In this document: piece after piece, positions 8,905 to 17,900 of the stretch
Layout: each line of letters begins with the position of its first letter
Position numbering within the stretch: position 1 is the stretch's first letter
From: Rhizorhabdus histidinilytica
GTDB taxonomy: Bacteria; Pseudomonadota; Alphaproteobacteria; Sphingomonadales; Sphingomonadaceae
Direction of reading: 5' to 3'
Length of the DNA: 64,000 bases
Assembly: GCF_900167915.1 (NCBI RefSeq)
Contig: NZ_FUYM01000001.1
Span: 62,001 to 126,000, forward strand
Made by a program: the position numbers and the translations under genes
Notes under the pieces: model-generated
What the model was told of the DNA's origin: nothing
The model's input: the letters and a program-made list of their open reading frames with translations, nothing else
Databases searched by the model: none

Positions 8905-8998
8905 GTCACCCTGCGAAGGCAGGGGCCCATGTCTCTCCTCAGCCGGATGGCCATTGGGGGGGAAACAGACATGGGTGCCAGCCTTCGCCGGCATGACG
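8905..8998. repeat. Family A repeat, copy 5 (CATGTCT type)
   Basis: 94 bp in the 354-bp gap between serC and the cytochrome c gene. Left arm GTCACCCTGCGAAGGCAGGG and right arm GCCAGCCTTCGCCGGCATGA, with inner CATGTCT / AGACATG. The rest of this gap holds the serC promoter and leader, then the cytochrome c terminator. I see no gene in it. Confidence 0.8.
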
Positions 8999-9027
8999 CG
9001 AGGGGGGGTGGAGGGAAGGGCGCGCGC

Positions 9028-9064
9028 AAAGAAAAAGCCCCGGAGCCGAACCCCGGGGCTTCTA
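9028..9064 (-). terminator. Intrinsic terminator of the cytochrome c gene
   Basis: On the minus strand, AGCCCCGG and CCGGGGCT form a GC-rich stem followed by TTTTTC, starting about 25 nt after the stop at 9087. Classic Rho-independent shape. Confidence 0.85.
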
Positions 9065-9086
9065 TCCAGTCGCGATGCGTGCCGCC

Positions 9087-9713
9087 TTACTTGGCGGGCG
9101 CCGCCTCGTTGCCGCCCTCGGCCGGAGCCGCGGCATTGTCGGCCGCGCCGCCCTCGGCCGCCGGGGCCGCCGCTTCGGCGGGCACCGCCGGCATCGGCCG
9201 CGGCGCATTGCTCTGCTGGTTGAGATAGGCGATGACGTTGGCGCGATCCTCGGGCTTGGAGAGGCCGGCGAAGGTCATCTTGGTGCCCGGCGCGAATGCC
9301 TTCGGGCTCTTCAGCCAGTCGCTGAGATTCTGCCAGTCCCAGGTGCCGCCCTTCGACTTGAGCGCATCGGAGAAGGCGAAGCCATGCGCGCCCTGCCCGA
9401 CGCCCTCGCCGAGGACGCCCCACAGATTCGGGCCGAGGGCGTTCGGGCCGCCATTCTCGGCATTGTGGCAGGCGGCGCACTTCTTGAAGACCTCGGCGCC
9501 CTTCGCCGGATCGGCGCTGGCGAGGTAGAAGGCGATCGGCTTTTCGGCTGCGGCGCCACCGGTGTCGCCCTCTTCCTCGACGCCCTCGACCACATAGCCC
9601 ATCTTTTCCGGACGCTCGGCCTTGAAATATTCGCCGCTGAGGATCGAAAGGCCCAGTGCGGCAATGCCGCCAGCCAGCGCCCAGCCGGCAATAGTGTTCG
9701 CGCGATCGTCCAT
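9087..9713 (-). CDS. Membrane-anchored class I cytochrome c (CycM-like)
   Basis: 208 aa. An uncleaved N-terminal helix (about residues 7-27, AGWALAGGIAALGLSILSG) anchors the protein, followed by an acidic linker. The heme site is C79-A-A-C82-H83, with a distal Met in GTKMTFAG near residue 147. The tail from about 170 is Ala/Pro-rich. It resembles CycM/cytochrome c552, which carries electrons between the bc1 complex and terminal oxidase. A good promoter lies upstream and it is divergent from pheA. Confidence 0.88.
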   Translation of the reverse strand: MDDRANTIAGWALAGGIAALGLSILSGEYFKAERPEKMGYVVEGVEEEGDTGGAAAEKPIAFYLASADPAKGAEVFKKCAACHNAENGGPNALGPNLWGVLGEGVGQGAHGFAFSDALKSKGGTWDWQNLSDWLKSPKAFAPGTKMTFAGLSKPEDRANVIAYLNQQSNAPRPMPAVPAEAAAPAAEGGAADNAAAPAEGGNEAAPAK

Positions 9714-9773
9714 GTGCCCCTACAGCTCCCATTGGCAGCGTGGGGGGGAAGTGCCCACGCCGAATTCGCGCCC

Positions 9774-9802
9774 CCTTTAGAATCGCTTCCGGTGCTCCGC
9801 AA
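9774..9802 (-). promoter_or_regulatory. Promoter for the cytochrome c gene
   Basis: On the minus strand, TTGCGG (9797-9802), a 17-nt spacer and TAAAGG (9774-9779). The expected start near 9767 gives a leader of about 54 nt. Confidence 0.5.
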
Positions 9803-9835
9803 GCGTTGGAACGCGCTAATATGTCGCCGGGCGGC

Positions 9836-9864
9836 TTGCAGCCGGCGCGGCAGCCGCCTAATCC
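9836..9864 (+). promoter_or_regulatory. Candidate pheA promoter, near-leaderless
   Basis: TTGCAG (9836-9841), a 17-nt spacer and TAATCC (9859-9864), only 9 nt before the ATG at 9874. There is no ribosome site before that ATG, which fits a leaderless transcript. Confidence 0.5.
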
Positions 9865-9873
9865 GCGCTCGTC

Positions 9874-10773
9874 ATGCAGAACTATCCAGCTCCCGCCCAG
9901 GCGCTCGTCGCCGAAATGACCGCAGCCGCAGAGGCCGATCCGGCCCGGGCGGTAGCGTTTCAGGGCGCGCCCGGCGCCAATTCGCATATCGCCGTGTTGG
10001 AAGCCATTCCCAACGCTCTGCCCGTTCCCTGTTTCAGCTTCGAGGACGCGCTCGACGCGGTGCGGGATTTCCGGGCGGATTGCGCGGTGATCCCGATCGA
10101 GAATTCGCTGCATGGCCGGGTCGCCGACATGCATTTCCTGCTGCCCGAGTCGGGCCTGGTCATCACCGGCGAGCATTTCCTCCACATCAGCTACACGCTG
10201 ATGGCGCTGCCCGGGCACGGCAAGATCACCAAGGTGATGAGTCATCCGCAGGCGCTGGGCCAGTGCCGCCATTGGCTGCGCGCCAACGGCATCGCGCCGG
10301 TCGCCTTCCCCGACACGGCCGGTGCCGCCGCCGCGGTGGCGGAGGCGGACGATCCGCATCTCGGCGCGCTGGCGCCGTCGATTTCGGCCGGCATCTACGG
10401 GCTCAAGGCGGTCGAGGAGAATATCGTGGACTCGGCCGACAACACCACCCGCTTCGTGGTGCTCGCCCGTGAAGGACGCGACATCCCCGCCGACGATGGC
10501 CCGGTGATGACCACCTTCATCTTCGAGGTGAAGAACATCCCGGCGGCGCTCTACAAGGCGATGGGCGGCTTCGCGACCAACGGCGTCAACATGACCAAGC
10601 TCGAAAGCTACCAGCGCGGCGCGAGCTTCTCCGCGACCGAGTTCTATGCCGACATCGAGGGGCACCCCGACGAGCCGCACGTCCGCCGCGCGCTGGAGGA
10701 ACTGGCCTTCCACACCAAATGGGTTCGCCTGCTCGGCACCTATCCGCGGGCCCGCGAGCGCGGCTTCGGCTGA
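9874..10773 (+). CDS. pheA: Prephenate dehydratase
   Basis: 299 aa, monofunctional: no chorismate mutase domain. It decarboxylates and dehydrates prephenate to phenylpyruvate for phenylalanine synthesis. The catalytic domain shows VAFQGAPGANSH, CAVIPIENSLHGRV, SHPQALGQC and DNTTRFVVL (the Thr of the TRF motif). A C-terminal ACT domain (about 205-295) includes MTKLESYQRG, part of the Phe-sensing site. The start at 9874 lacks a ribosome site and follows a -10 box by 9 nt. The next ATG (9916) would cut into the domain edge. Confidence 0.95.
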   Translation: MQNYPAPAQALVAEMTAAAEADPARAVAFQGAPGANSHIAVLEAIPNALPVPCFSFEDALDAVRDFRADCAVIPIENSLHGRVADMHFLLPESGLVITGEHFLHISYTLMALPGHGKITKVMSHPQALGQCRHWLRANGIAPVAFPDTAGAAAAVAEADDPHLGALAPSISAGIYGLKAVEENIVDSADNTTRFVVLAREGRDIPADDGPVMTTFIFEVKNIPAALYKAMGGFATNGVNMTKLESYQRGASFSATEFYADIEGHPDEPHVRRALEELAFHTKWVRLLGTYPRARERGFG

Positions 10774-10780
10774 GGGTGGC

Positions 10781-11674
10781 CTATGCCCCGTTCACCCAGG
10801 CGGTGAGCAGGGTGTGGGCGATCGCGATCGGAAAGGGAACGCGGAAGGCGGTGTCGGGATCGCCCGCCAGCGCCGCGCGAACCTCGTCCTTCGTCGCCCA
10901 GAGCGCGTCGCCCAGCTCGTTGGTGTCGAGCGTCAGCGCGTCGCTCTCGACCGTGGCGATGCATGCGATCATCAGCTGTGAGGGGAAGGGCCAGGGCTGG
11001 CTGGTGACGTAGCGGACGCTGGTGACGACGACGCCGGCCTCCTCGTTCAGCTCGCGGGCGACGGCCTCCTCGATCGACTCGCCGACTTCGAGAAACCCGG
11101 CCAGCGCCGAGTAGAAGCCATAGGGCGCGCGGACGTTCCGGCCGAGCAGGACGCGGCCCTCATGCTCGGCGAGCATGATCACCACCGGGTCCGTGCGCGG
11201 GAAATGCTCGGCGCCGCAGCCCCCTTCCACCGCCAGGCAGAAGCGCGCCCAGCCGGATCGCGCGACGCTGGTCGGCCGGCCGCAATTGGCGCAGAAGCGA
11301 TGGCGCGCATGCCAGTCGACCAGCGAACGGGCCGCGGCATAGGTCGCGCTGGCGCCGGGCTCGGTCATCGTCCGGGCGATCGCGATCGACTCGCCGCGCT
11401 GGTCGCCTTCGGCGGGGCTGGCGGTCAGTGCGACGAAGCGCGGTGCGTCGTCGATCAGGCCGAGCAGGGCGAGCCCGACGCCGGCCGGCGCCTCCGACAG
11501 CGGTCCCCAGCTTAGCCGTCCGTCCTCGTCGAGCACCGGCTTCAGGCCGTCGAGCCGCAGCAGGCGGGCGGCGGGGTGGATACGCTGCTCCTCGAACCAG
11601 GCGGGCTTGTCGCGTTCGATGTCGACCCGGGCGAGCGGCGATCCGGTGAACCCCGGGACGGGGAAGCTGGCCAT
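10781..11674 (-). CDS. nudC: NAD(+) diphosphatase / NAD-decapping hydrolase
   Basis: 297 aa, normal for NudC. It hydrolyses NAD(H) to NMN(H) and AMP and can remove NAD caps from RNA. It has a zinc ribbon (CANCG near 137, then two further Cys), a Nudix box with GFLEVGES and RELNEEAG, and the diagnostic SQPWPFPS that sets NADH pyrophosphatases apart. The ATG at 11674 has AGGAG upstream. It starts 9 nt after the mutY stop and is probably cotranscribed, a link between oxidative DNA damage and nucleotide cleanup. Confidence 0.94.
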   Translation of the reverse strand: MASFPVPGFTGSPLARVDIERDKPAWFEEQRIHPAARLLRLDGLKPVLDEDGRLSWGPLSEAPAGVGLALLGLIDDAPRFVALTASPAEGDQRGESIAIARTMTEPGASATYAAARSLVDWHARHRFCANCGRPTSVARSGWARFCLAVEGGCGAEHFPRTDPVVIMLAEHEGRVLLGRNVRAPYGFYSALAGFLEVGESIEEAVARELNEEAGVVVTSVRYVTSQPWPFPSQLMIACIATVESDALTLDTNELGDALWATKDEVRAALAGDPDTAFRVPFPIAIAHTLLTAWVNGA

Positions 11675-11683
11675 GATATGCTC

Positions 11684-12718
11684 CTATACGCGGCTGGCGA
11701 TGGCGCGCGCGGCGGCGCGGGCGAAGAGAGTGGGGAGACCGGCCTGCTCGATCTCGTCGATCGGCCACCATTCGCCGTCATTGGCGCTGAGCGCTTGCAC
11801 GGCGGTGACGACGCGGAGCCGGAGCGCGAAATGGGTGAAGACATGGTCGACCGACCCCGCCTCGCGCCACGGCGCGTCGACCGGCGCGTCGGCGAGGCCA
11901 GGGTCCTCGTCGGTCCAGGGGCCGGAGGGCAGCGCGCGCATGCCGCCGAGCATGCCCTTGTCGGGCCGCCGCACCAGCCAGACGCGCGCGCCGTCCTCGA
12001 TCCAGAAGGCGGTGCCGAGCCGTTGCGGCTTGGCCTTCTTCGCGGCCTTCACCGGATAGTCCTCGGGATTGCCGGCGATCCGCGCGGCGCAGCCGTCGCG
12101 CAGCGGGCAGAGCAGGCATTGCGGCGCGCGGATCGTGCAGATCGCGGAGCCGAGGTCCATCATCGCCTGGGCGAAGTCGCCGGCGCGCGCGTCGGGGGTG
12201 ATCCGGTCGACCAGTGCGCGCAGCGCCGGGCGGGCCTTGGGCAGCGGTTCGTCGAACGCGAACAGCCGGCTCGCCACCCGCTCGACATTGGCGTCGACGA
12301 CGACCGCGCGGCGGCCGAAGGCGATCGCGGCGATCGCGGCGGCGCTGTAGTCGCCGATGCCGGGCAGTGCGCGCAGTCCCGCCTCGCTGTCGGGAAAGCG
12401 CCCGCCATGATCGTCGGCGACGGCGCGGGCGCAGGCGATCAGGTTGCGGGCGCGGGCATAATAGCCGAGCCCCGCCCAGGCAGCCATCACTTCGCCCTCG
12501 TCGGCGCGGGCGAGGTCGGTGACGGTCGGCCACCGCGTCGTGAAGCGATCGAAATAGGGCTTCACCGCCGCGACGGTGGTCTGCTGCAGCATGATCTCCG
12601 ACAGCCAGACGCGATAGGGATCGGTCGGCGCCTCGCCCGGCGCGGCGCGCCACGGCAGGCGGCGATGATGGGCATCGTACCAGGCCAGCAAATTTTCGGG
12701 GACGGCATCGACGGACAT
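11684..12718 (-). CDS. mutY: A/G-specific adenine glycosylase
   Basis: 344 aa. It removes adenine mispaired with 8-oxoguanine. It has SEIMLQQTTVAAV, the helix-hairpin-helix LPGIGDYSAAAIAAIAFG with catalytic Asp in VDANVERV, and the 4Fe-4S ligands spaced C-x6-C-x2-C-x5-C (CTIRAPQCLLCPLRDGC). A C-terminal NUDT1/MutT-like domain follows, for 8-oxoG recognition. I chose ATG 12718, which gives a normal N-terminus; the upstream frame extension overlaps the divergent gene. nudC follows. Confidence 0.95.
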   Translation of the reverse strand: MSVDAVPENLLAWYDAHHRRLPWRAAPGEAPTDPYRVWLSEIMLQQTTVAAVKPYFDRFTTRWPTVTDLARADEGEVMAAWAGLGYYARARNLIACARAVADDHGGRFPDSEAGLRALPGIGDYSAAAIAAIAFGRRAVVVDANVERVASRLFAFDEPLPKARPALRALVDRITPDARAGDFAQAMMDLGSAICTIRAPQCLLCPLRDGCAARIAGNPEDYPVKAAKKAKPQRLGTAFWIEDGARVWLVRRPDKGMLGGMRALPSGPWTDEDPGLADAPVDAPWREAGSVDHVFTHFALRLRVVTAVQALSANDGEWWPIDEIEQAGLPTLFARAAARAIASRV

Positions 12719-12732
12719 GGGGCGCCTATGGC

Positions 12733-13326
12733 ATGAAGCGCGCAATGAGCGAAACCGGCAAGACACGATCCTCGACCAAGGGCCCGGGGACCCCGACCGC
12801 GAAGGCGGCGCGCGAATCCCGTCCGCGCGGCGGCGGCGCGCGGCGGGTGGCGGACATGGTTCCCGATATCGGCCGTGCCGCCTTCCGCCGCTTCGGCTTC
12901 GTCCAGAGCTCGGTCGTCAGCCGCTGGGCGGAGATCGTCGGCGAGCGTTACGCCCGCGTTTCGACCCCCGAATCGATCCGCTTCCCGCAGGGGCGGCGCG
13001 CCGACGGCGTGCTGACGCTGACGGTCGAGGGATCGCACGCCACCATGTTGCAGCATGTCGCGCCGACGATCATCGAACGCGTGAACCGTTTCTTCGGCTA
13101 TTCGGCGGTCGCCCGGATCGCGATCAAGCCCGGTACCTGCGCCGCGCCCCAGCCGCCACGCGGCCGAGCCGCGCCGCCGTCCCTCCGGCCGGTGCCGGTC
13201 GATCTGGGCGAGAGCCTGCGCACGGTCGGCGATCCCGAGCTGCGCGCCTGCCTCGAATCGCTGGCCGGCGCGCTCGCCGCGACCAGCGGACCTCCCGTCA
13301 TCGCATCCGGAGACAGCGACCGGTGA
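12733..13326 (+). CDS. DUF721 protein, DciA-like helicase operator
   Basis: 197 aa. The core (about 40-125: DIGRAAFRRFGF, VVSRWAEIVGERYARVSTPE, GVLTLTVEGSHATMLQHVAPTIIERVNRFFGY) matches DUF721, the family of DciA, which loads the replicative helicase DnaB in most bacteria lacking DnaC/DnaI. A basic, disordered N-terminal region of about 40 residues precedes it. It is divergent from mutY with only 14 bp between. Its stop overlaps the GTG of the next gene (GTGA). An internal ATG at 12745 is another possible start. The function is by family; conservation of this branch was not tested. Confidence 0.82.
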   Translation: MKRAMSETGKTRSSTKGPGTPTAKAARESRPRGGGARRVADMVPDIGRAAFRRFGFVQSSVVSRWAEIVGERYARVSTPESIRFPQGRRADGVLTLTVEGSHATMLQHVAPTIIERVNRFFGYSAVARIAIKPGTCAAPQPPRGRAAPPSLRPVPVDLGESLRTVGDPELRACLESLAGALAATSGPPVIASGDSDR

Positions 13327-14048
13327 CATCGATCCTCGTCCGGGCGGGCCTGTCGCTCGCCCTGCTTTCGCCCGCCGCGCTGCTTGCGGCCACCCCCGCC
13401 AAGCCTGCGCCCGCTGCGAAGCCCGTCGCCGCCGCGAAGAAGAACTGGCTGGCGACGACGAGCCGCACCGCCGAGGGCGCGATCGTCGTCGGCAATCCGG
13501 CGGCGAAGGTGAAGCTGGTCGAATATCTCTCGCTGACCTGCCCGCACTGCGCCGACCTGTCGACCCAGTCGATGCCCCCGCTCCAGCGCGATTACATCGC
13601 CAAGGGGCTGGTCAGCTTCGAGGTCCGCCACGCCGTCCGCGACGGCTATGATTTCGCAGCCTCGCTGCTGCTGCGTTGCGAGCCGCCGACCCGCTATCTC
13701 GAATCGCTGGAGGCACTGTTCGCGACCCAGGGCGACTGGATGGAGAAGGCGCTGACCGCCAAGGACATCCCCGGCTTCGACGGCAAGTCGGGCGACGAGA
13801 AGATGGTGGCGGTCGCCAAGGCGGCCGGCTTCGACAGCTTCTTCGCGAAGCGCGGCGTGACGCCCAAGGCCTATGCGGCGTGCATGGCCGACACCAGGGC
13901 GAAGGAGCAGCTCGGCCGGATGGCCGGCAACGCCTGGCAGCGCGACCAGATCCCCGGAACCCCGCTGGTGCTGATCAACGGCCAGCGGCAGGAGGCCGTC
14001 CATAGCTGGGCGGATCTCGAACCGCTGATCAAGGGCGCGTTGAAGTAG
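13323..14048 (+). CDS. Exported DsbA-like thiol oxidoreductase (first of two)
   Basis: 241 aa from GTG 13323, which overlaps the previous stop by 4 nt. A signal peptide (LVRAGLSLALLSPAALLA|ATPAK) and an Ala/Lys/Pro linker precede a thioredoxin fold with TCPHCAD as the active site. Then comes a helical insert and the cis-Pro region GTPLVLINGQRQE. It resembles single-domain DsbA/DsbG-like thiol oxidases that act on periplasmic proteins. It is a close relative of the next gene (shared KLVEY, TCPHC, LINGQRQE / LINGERQE). No DsbB is nearby. Confidence 0.88.
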   Translation: MTSILVRAGLSLALLSPAALLAATPAKPAPAAKPVAAAKKNWLATTSRTAEGAIVVGNPAAKVKLVEYLSLTCPHCADLSTQSMPPLQRDYIAKGLVSFEVRHAVRDGYDFAASLLLRCEPPTRYLESLEALFATQGDWMEKALTAKDIPGFDGKSGDEKMVAVAKAAGFDSFFAKRGVTPKAYAACMADTRAKEQLGRMAGNAWQRDQIPGTPLVLINGQRQEAVHSWADLEPLIKGALK

Positions 14049-14139
14049 GCCGATCGGCCCGGAGGCCCTTGCGCCGACCGCCACCACGGCTATCACTATC
14101 GGCAACGGCCGGGTTCGGCTGCTTGGAGACTAGGATCTG

Positions 14140-14883
14140 ATGAAGAAGCTGCTTCCCGTCGCTGCGATCGGCCTGGCGCTGGCGCTTACCGCCTGCGGCA
14201 AGAAGGATGCGGACAACGCCGCGACCAACACCGTCGCCCCGGTGGCGCCCGCCGCGCCCTATACCGGCAAGGACTGGACGGCGACGCTGGTCAAGACGCC
14301 CGAGGGCGGCTTCCGCATGGGCAATCCCGACGCGCCGGTGAAGCTGGTCGAATATGCCTCGATCACCTGCCCGCACTGCCGCGACTTCAGCAAGACCGGC
14401 GGCGACCCGCTCCGCCAGACCTATGTCCGCACCGGCAAGGTAAGCTGGGAATATCGCAACTTCGTGCTCAACCCGCTCGACGTCGCCGCGACCCTGGTCG
14501 CGCGCTGCCAGGGCGCCGAGACCTTCTTCCCGTTCATCGACCAGCTCTATGCCACCCAGACCGAATGGGTCGGCAAGTTCAACTCGGTCGACGAGGCGAC
14601 GCTGCGCTCGGTCGGCGGGCTGCCGCAGCAGGAGCAGTTCACCAAGCTGATCGAGCTGTCGGGGCTGGGCGACTTCTTCAAGGAGCGGGGCGTGCCCGCC
14701 GACCGCATCCAGGCCTGCCTGTCCGACAAGGCCGCGCTCGCCGAGCTGCTCAAGATCCGCGACCATGGCGCGAACGAGGACAAGGTCGACGGCACCCCCA
14801 ATTTCCTGATCAACGGCGAGCGCCAGGAAGGGGTCTACGACTGGCCGGGCCTCGAGGCCAAGCTGCGCGAGCGCGTTCGCTGA
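14140..14883 (+). CDS. DsbA-like thiol oxidoreductase, lipoprotein (second of two)
   Basis: 247 aa. The N-terminus MKKLLPVAAIGLALALTAC is a lipoprotein signal with lipobox Cys19, so it is probably membrane-tethered, unlike the first copy. The active site is TCPHCRD, and the cis-Pro segment is GTPNFLINGERQE. It lies 91 nt after its paralogue and 44 nt before smc. The pair look like tandem duplicates that diverged in localisation. The substrate is unknown. Confidence 0.9.
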   Translation: MKKLLPVAAIGLALALTACGKKDADNAATNTVAPVAPAAPYTGKDWTATLVKTPEGGFRMGNPDAPVKLVEYASITCPHCRDFSKTGGDPLRQTYVRTGKVSWEYRNFVLNPLDVAATLVARCQGAETFFPFIDQLYATQTEWVGKFNSVDEATLRSVGGLPQQEQFTKLIELSGLGDFFKERGVPADRIQACLSDKAALAELLKIRDHGANEDKVDGTPNFLINGERQEGVYDWPGLEAKLRERVR

Positions 14884-14927
14884 CATGACGCGCGGGGGCG
14901 CATCGGTGGAGACGGATTGAACCGCCG

Positions 14928-17900
14928 ATGCGCTTCCGCAAGCTCCGCCTGTCCGGTTTCAAGAGCTTCGTCGAGCCGGCCGAGCTGATCATCGAGCGCG
15001 GGCTGACCGGCATTGTCGGCCCCAATGGCTGTGGCAAATCCAACCTGCTCGAGGCGATTCGCTGGGTGATGGGCGAATCGAGCGCCAAGTCGATGCGCGG
15101 CGGCGGCATGGAGGACGTGATCTTCGCCGGCACCACGACCCGGCCGGCGCGCGACTTCGCCGAGGTTACTTTGTTCACCGAGCGGCCCGAGGCGGAGGCC
15201 GACGAGGATCGCGAGGTCGAGGTCACCCGTCGGATCGAGCGTGGCGCCGGTTCGGCCTACCGTATGAACGGGCGCGACGTGCGCCAGAAGGACGTCGGCC
15301 TGCTGTTCGCCGACGCCGCGACCGGCGCGCATTCGCCGGCGTTGGTCAGCCAGGGGCGGATCGCGGCGGTGATCGCCGCCAAGCCTGCCGAGCGGCGTCA
15401 GATGCTGGAGGAGGCGGCTGGCATCGCCGGCCTCCACGTTCGCCGCAAGGATGCCGAGCAGAAGCTGCGCGCGACCGAGACCAACCTGGCGCGGCTCGAC
15501 GACCTGATCGCCGACATGGAGAACCGCACCGCGTCGCTCAGGCGGCAGGCGCGTGCGGCCGAGCGCTACAAGGCGCTGAGCGAGCAGATCAGGCTCGCCG
15601 AGGCGCGGCTGATCTATTCGCGTTGGCGCGACGCCGCCGCCGCTGCCGAGGCGGCACGCAAGGAGGCGACCGCCGCCGAGACGGCCGTCGCCCAGGCGAC
15701 CGATGCGCAACGGGCGATCGCCGAGAAGCAGGCGGAAGCGGCACGCAAGGTCGGCGACGCGCGACAGGCGGCGCAGACCGCGCGCGAGCGATCGACCGGG
15801 CTGGCCCATCGCCTCGCGACGCTGACCGGTGAGCTGGAGAGCGTCCGGCGGCGGATTTCGGACATCGCCCAGTCGCGCGATACGCTGAGCCGCGACCGGG
15901 CGCGCGAGGACCGGCTGGCGATCGACGCGGCCGCGGCCTTGTCGGCGCTGGCCGAGGAGGAGAAGGAGCTCGCCCGCCGGATCGAGGAGGCGACCGTCCG
16001 CCAGGCGGCGATCGACGGGCAGGTCCGCGACGCCGAAACCGAGGCACGCGAGGCCGAGCTGGCGGTCGCCAAGGCACAGGCCGCCCATGCCGCCGAGCAG
16101 GCCGACATGCGGGTCGCCCAGGCCAATGTCGCGGCCGCGCGTCAGCGGCTCGATCGCGCCCAGGCGGAGATGCAGCGCATTGCTCGCGAGCTGGCGGCGC
16201 TGGGCGACGAGGCGCCGCTGGTCGCGCGCCGCACCGCCGCCGTCGCGGCGCGCGAGCTGGCCGAGCGCGCTATCGCCGACGCGATGGCGGCGATCGGCGC
16301 GGGCGAGGAGGCGCGCGCCGCCGCGGCCCAGCGCCGCGACGAGGCCGAGGCGGCGAGCGGCGCGGCGCGCGCGGCGCTGGCTGCGCTCGAATCGGAGGCG
16401 CGGTCGCTGGAGAAGGCGGCGAGCGCGGCGGGGAAGGGCGATCGTGCGATCGACCAGGTCCGCGCCGCGTCGGGGTACGAACGCGCGCTGGCGGCGGCGC
16501 TCGGCGACGATCTCGATGCGGCTGTGGGCGGTGAGGGGCCGTTGCGCTGGTCGGGGGCGGCGGCGGGCGACGATCCCGCGCTGCCCAAGGGGACCGAACG
16601 GCTGGCCGACCATGTCCGGGGGCCGGCCGAACTGGCGCGGCGGCTGGCGCAGGTCGCGGTGGTCGACGCCGACGACGGATCGATCGCGCTCGCGGCCGGG
16701 CAGCGGCTCGTCACCCGCGACGGGCGGATGCGACGCTGGGACGGATTCTTCGCCGCCGATGTCGGCGCGGCGGCGGCCGAGCGGCTGGTCCGCGCCAACC
16801 GGCTCGCCGAGCTCCAGGCGGCGCTGCCCGGCGCGCGGGCCGAGCTGGAGGCTGCGCAGGCGGCGCTGGCCGAGGCCAATGGCGCGACCCAGGCCGCCAG
16901 GGTCGCGATCGACGCGGCGCGCGCCGAGTTGGGTCGCGCCGAGAGCGCGCAGCGCAACGCGATCCGCGACGAGGACCAGGCCACCACCGCGATCGAGCGG
17001 CTCGCCGCCCAGCAGGCGGCGATGGCCGAGCGCCAGGCGCGCGCCAAGGCCGAAGCCGACGAGGCGGGCGCGCTGGTCGAGACGCAGATGGCGGCGATGC
17101 TCGTCTTGCCCGACGGCGAGGCGACCCGCGCCGAGGTCGAGCGGCTGCGGCAGGCGAGCGAAGCCGTGCGCGCGCGACTGTTCGAGGCGCGCGGCATGGC
17201 GATGACGCTGGCGCAGGCCGCCTCGGCGGACGCGCAGCGCCAGCAGGCGGCGCGGGGCGAGGCCAAGAGCTGGAAGACGCGCGCCGGCGACGCCGCCAAC
17301 CGCATCGCCGAGATGGACGCGCGCGCCGTCGCGATCGAGACCGAGAGCAAGGCGCTCGAAGGCCGACCCGAGGAGCTGGAGGCGCTGATCGCCTCGGTCG
17401 GCGCCGACAGCCGCGCCGCCGAGCAGCAGGCCGAGACCGCGCGCGAGGCCGAGCGCGTCGCGGAGAACGAGCTGCGCACGATCGAGGCCGGCGTCGCCCA
17501 GGCCGGCGAGGCGCTGGCGGCGGCGCGCGAGGCGCGGGCCGGCGCGCAGGCGCGGCTGGAGAACCAGGAGCAGCGCCGGGTCGAGATGGGGCGCATCTCG
17601 GGCGAGCGCTTCGAATGTCCGGCGCCGGTGCTGCCGCAGAAGGTCGGCTTCGTCTCCGACGAGGTCGGCGATGCGGGGACGGAATCGGCGCGGCTCGAAC
17701 GGCTGACCGCCGACCGCGAGCGGCTCGGGCCGGTCAACCTCGTCGCCGAGATCGAGCTTGCCGAGATCGAGGGCCAGCACGCGACCAGCATCACCGAGCG
17801 CGACGAGCTGTACGAGGCGATCAACCGGCTGCGCGGGTCGATCGGCAGCCTGAACCGCGAGGGGCGCGCGCGGCTGCTGGCGGCGTTCGAGGCGGTCAAC

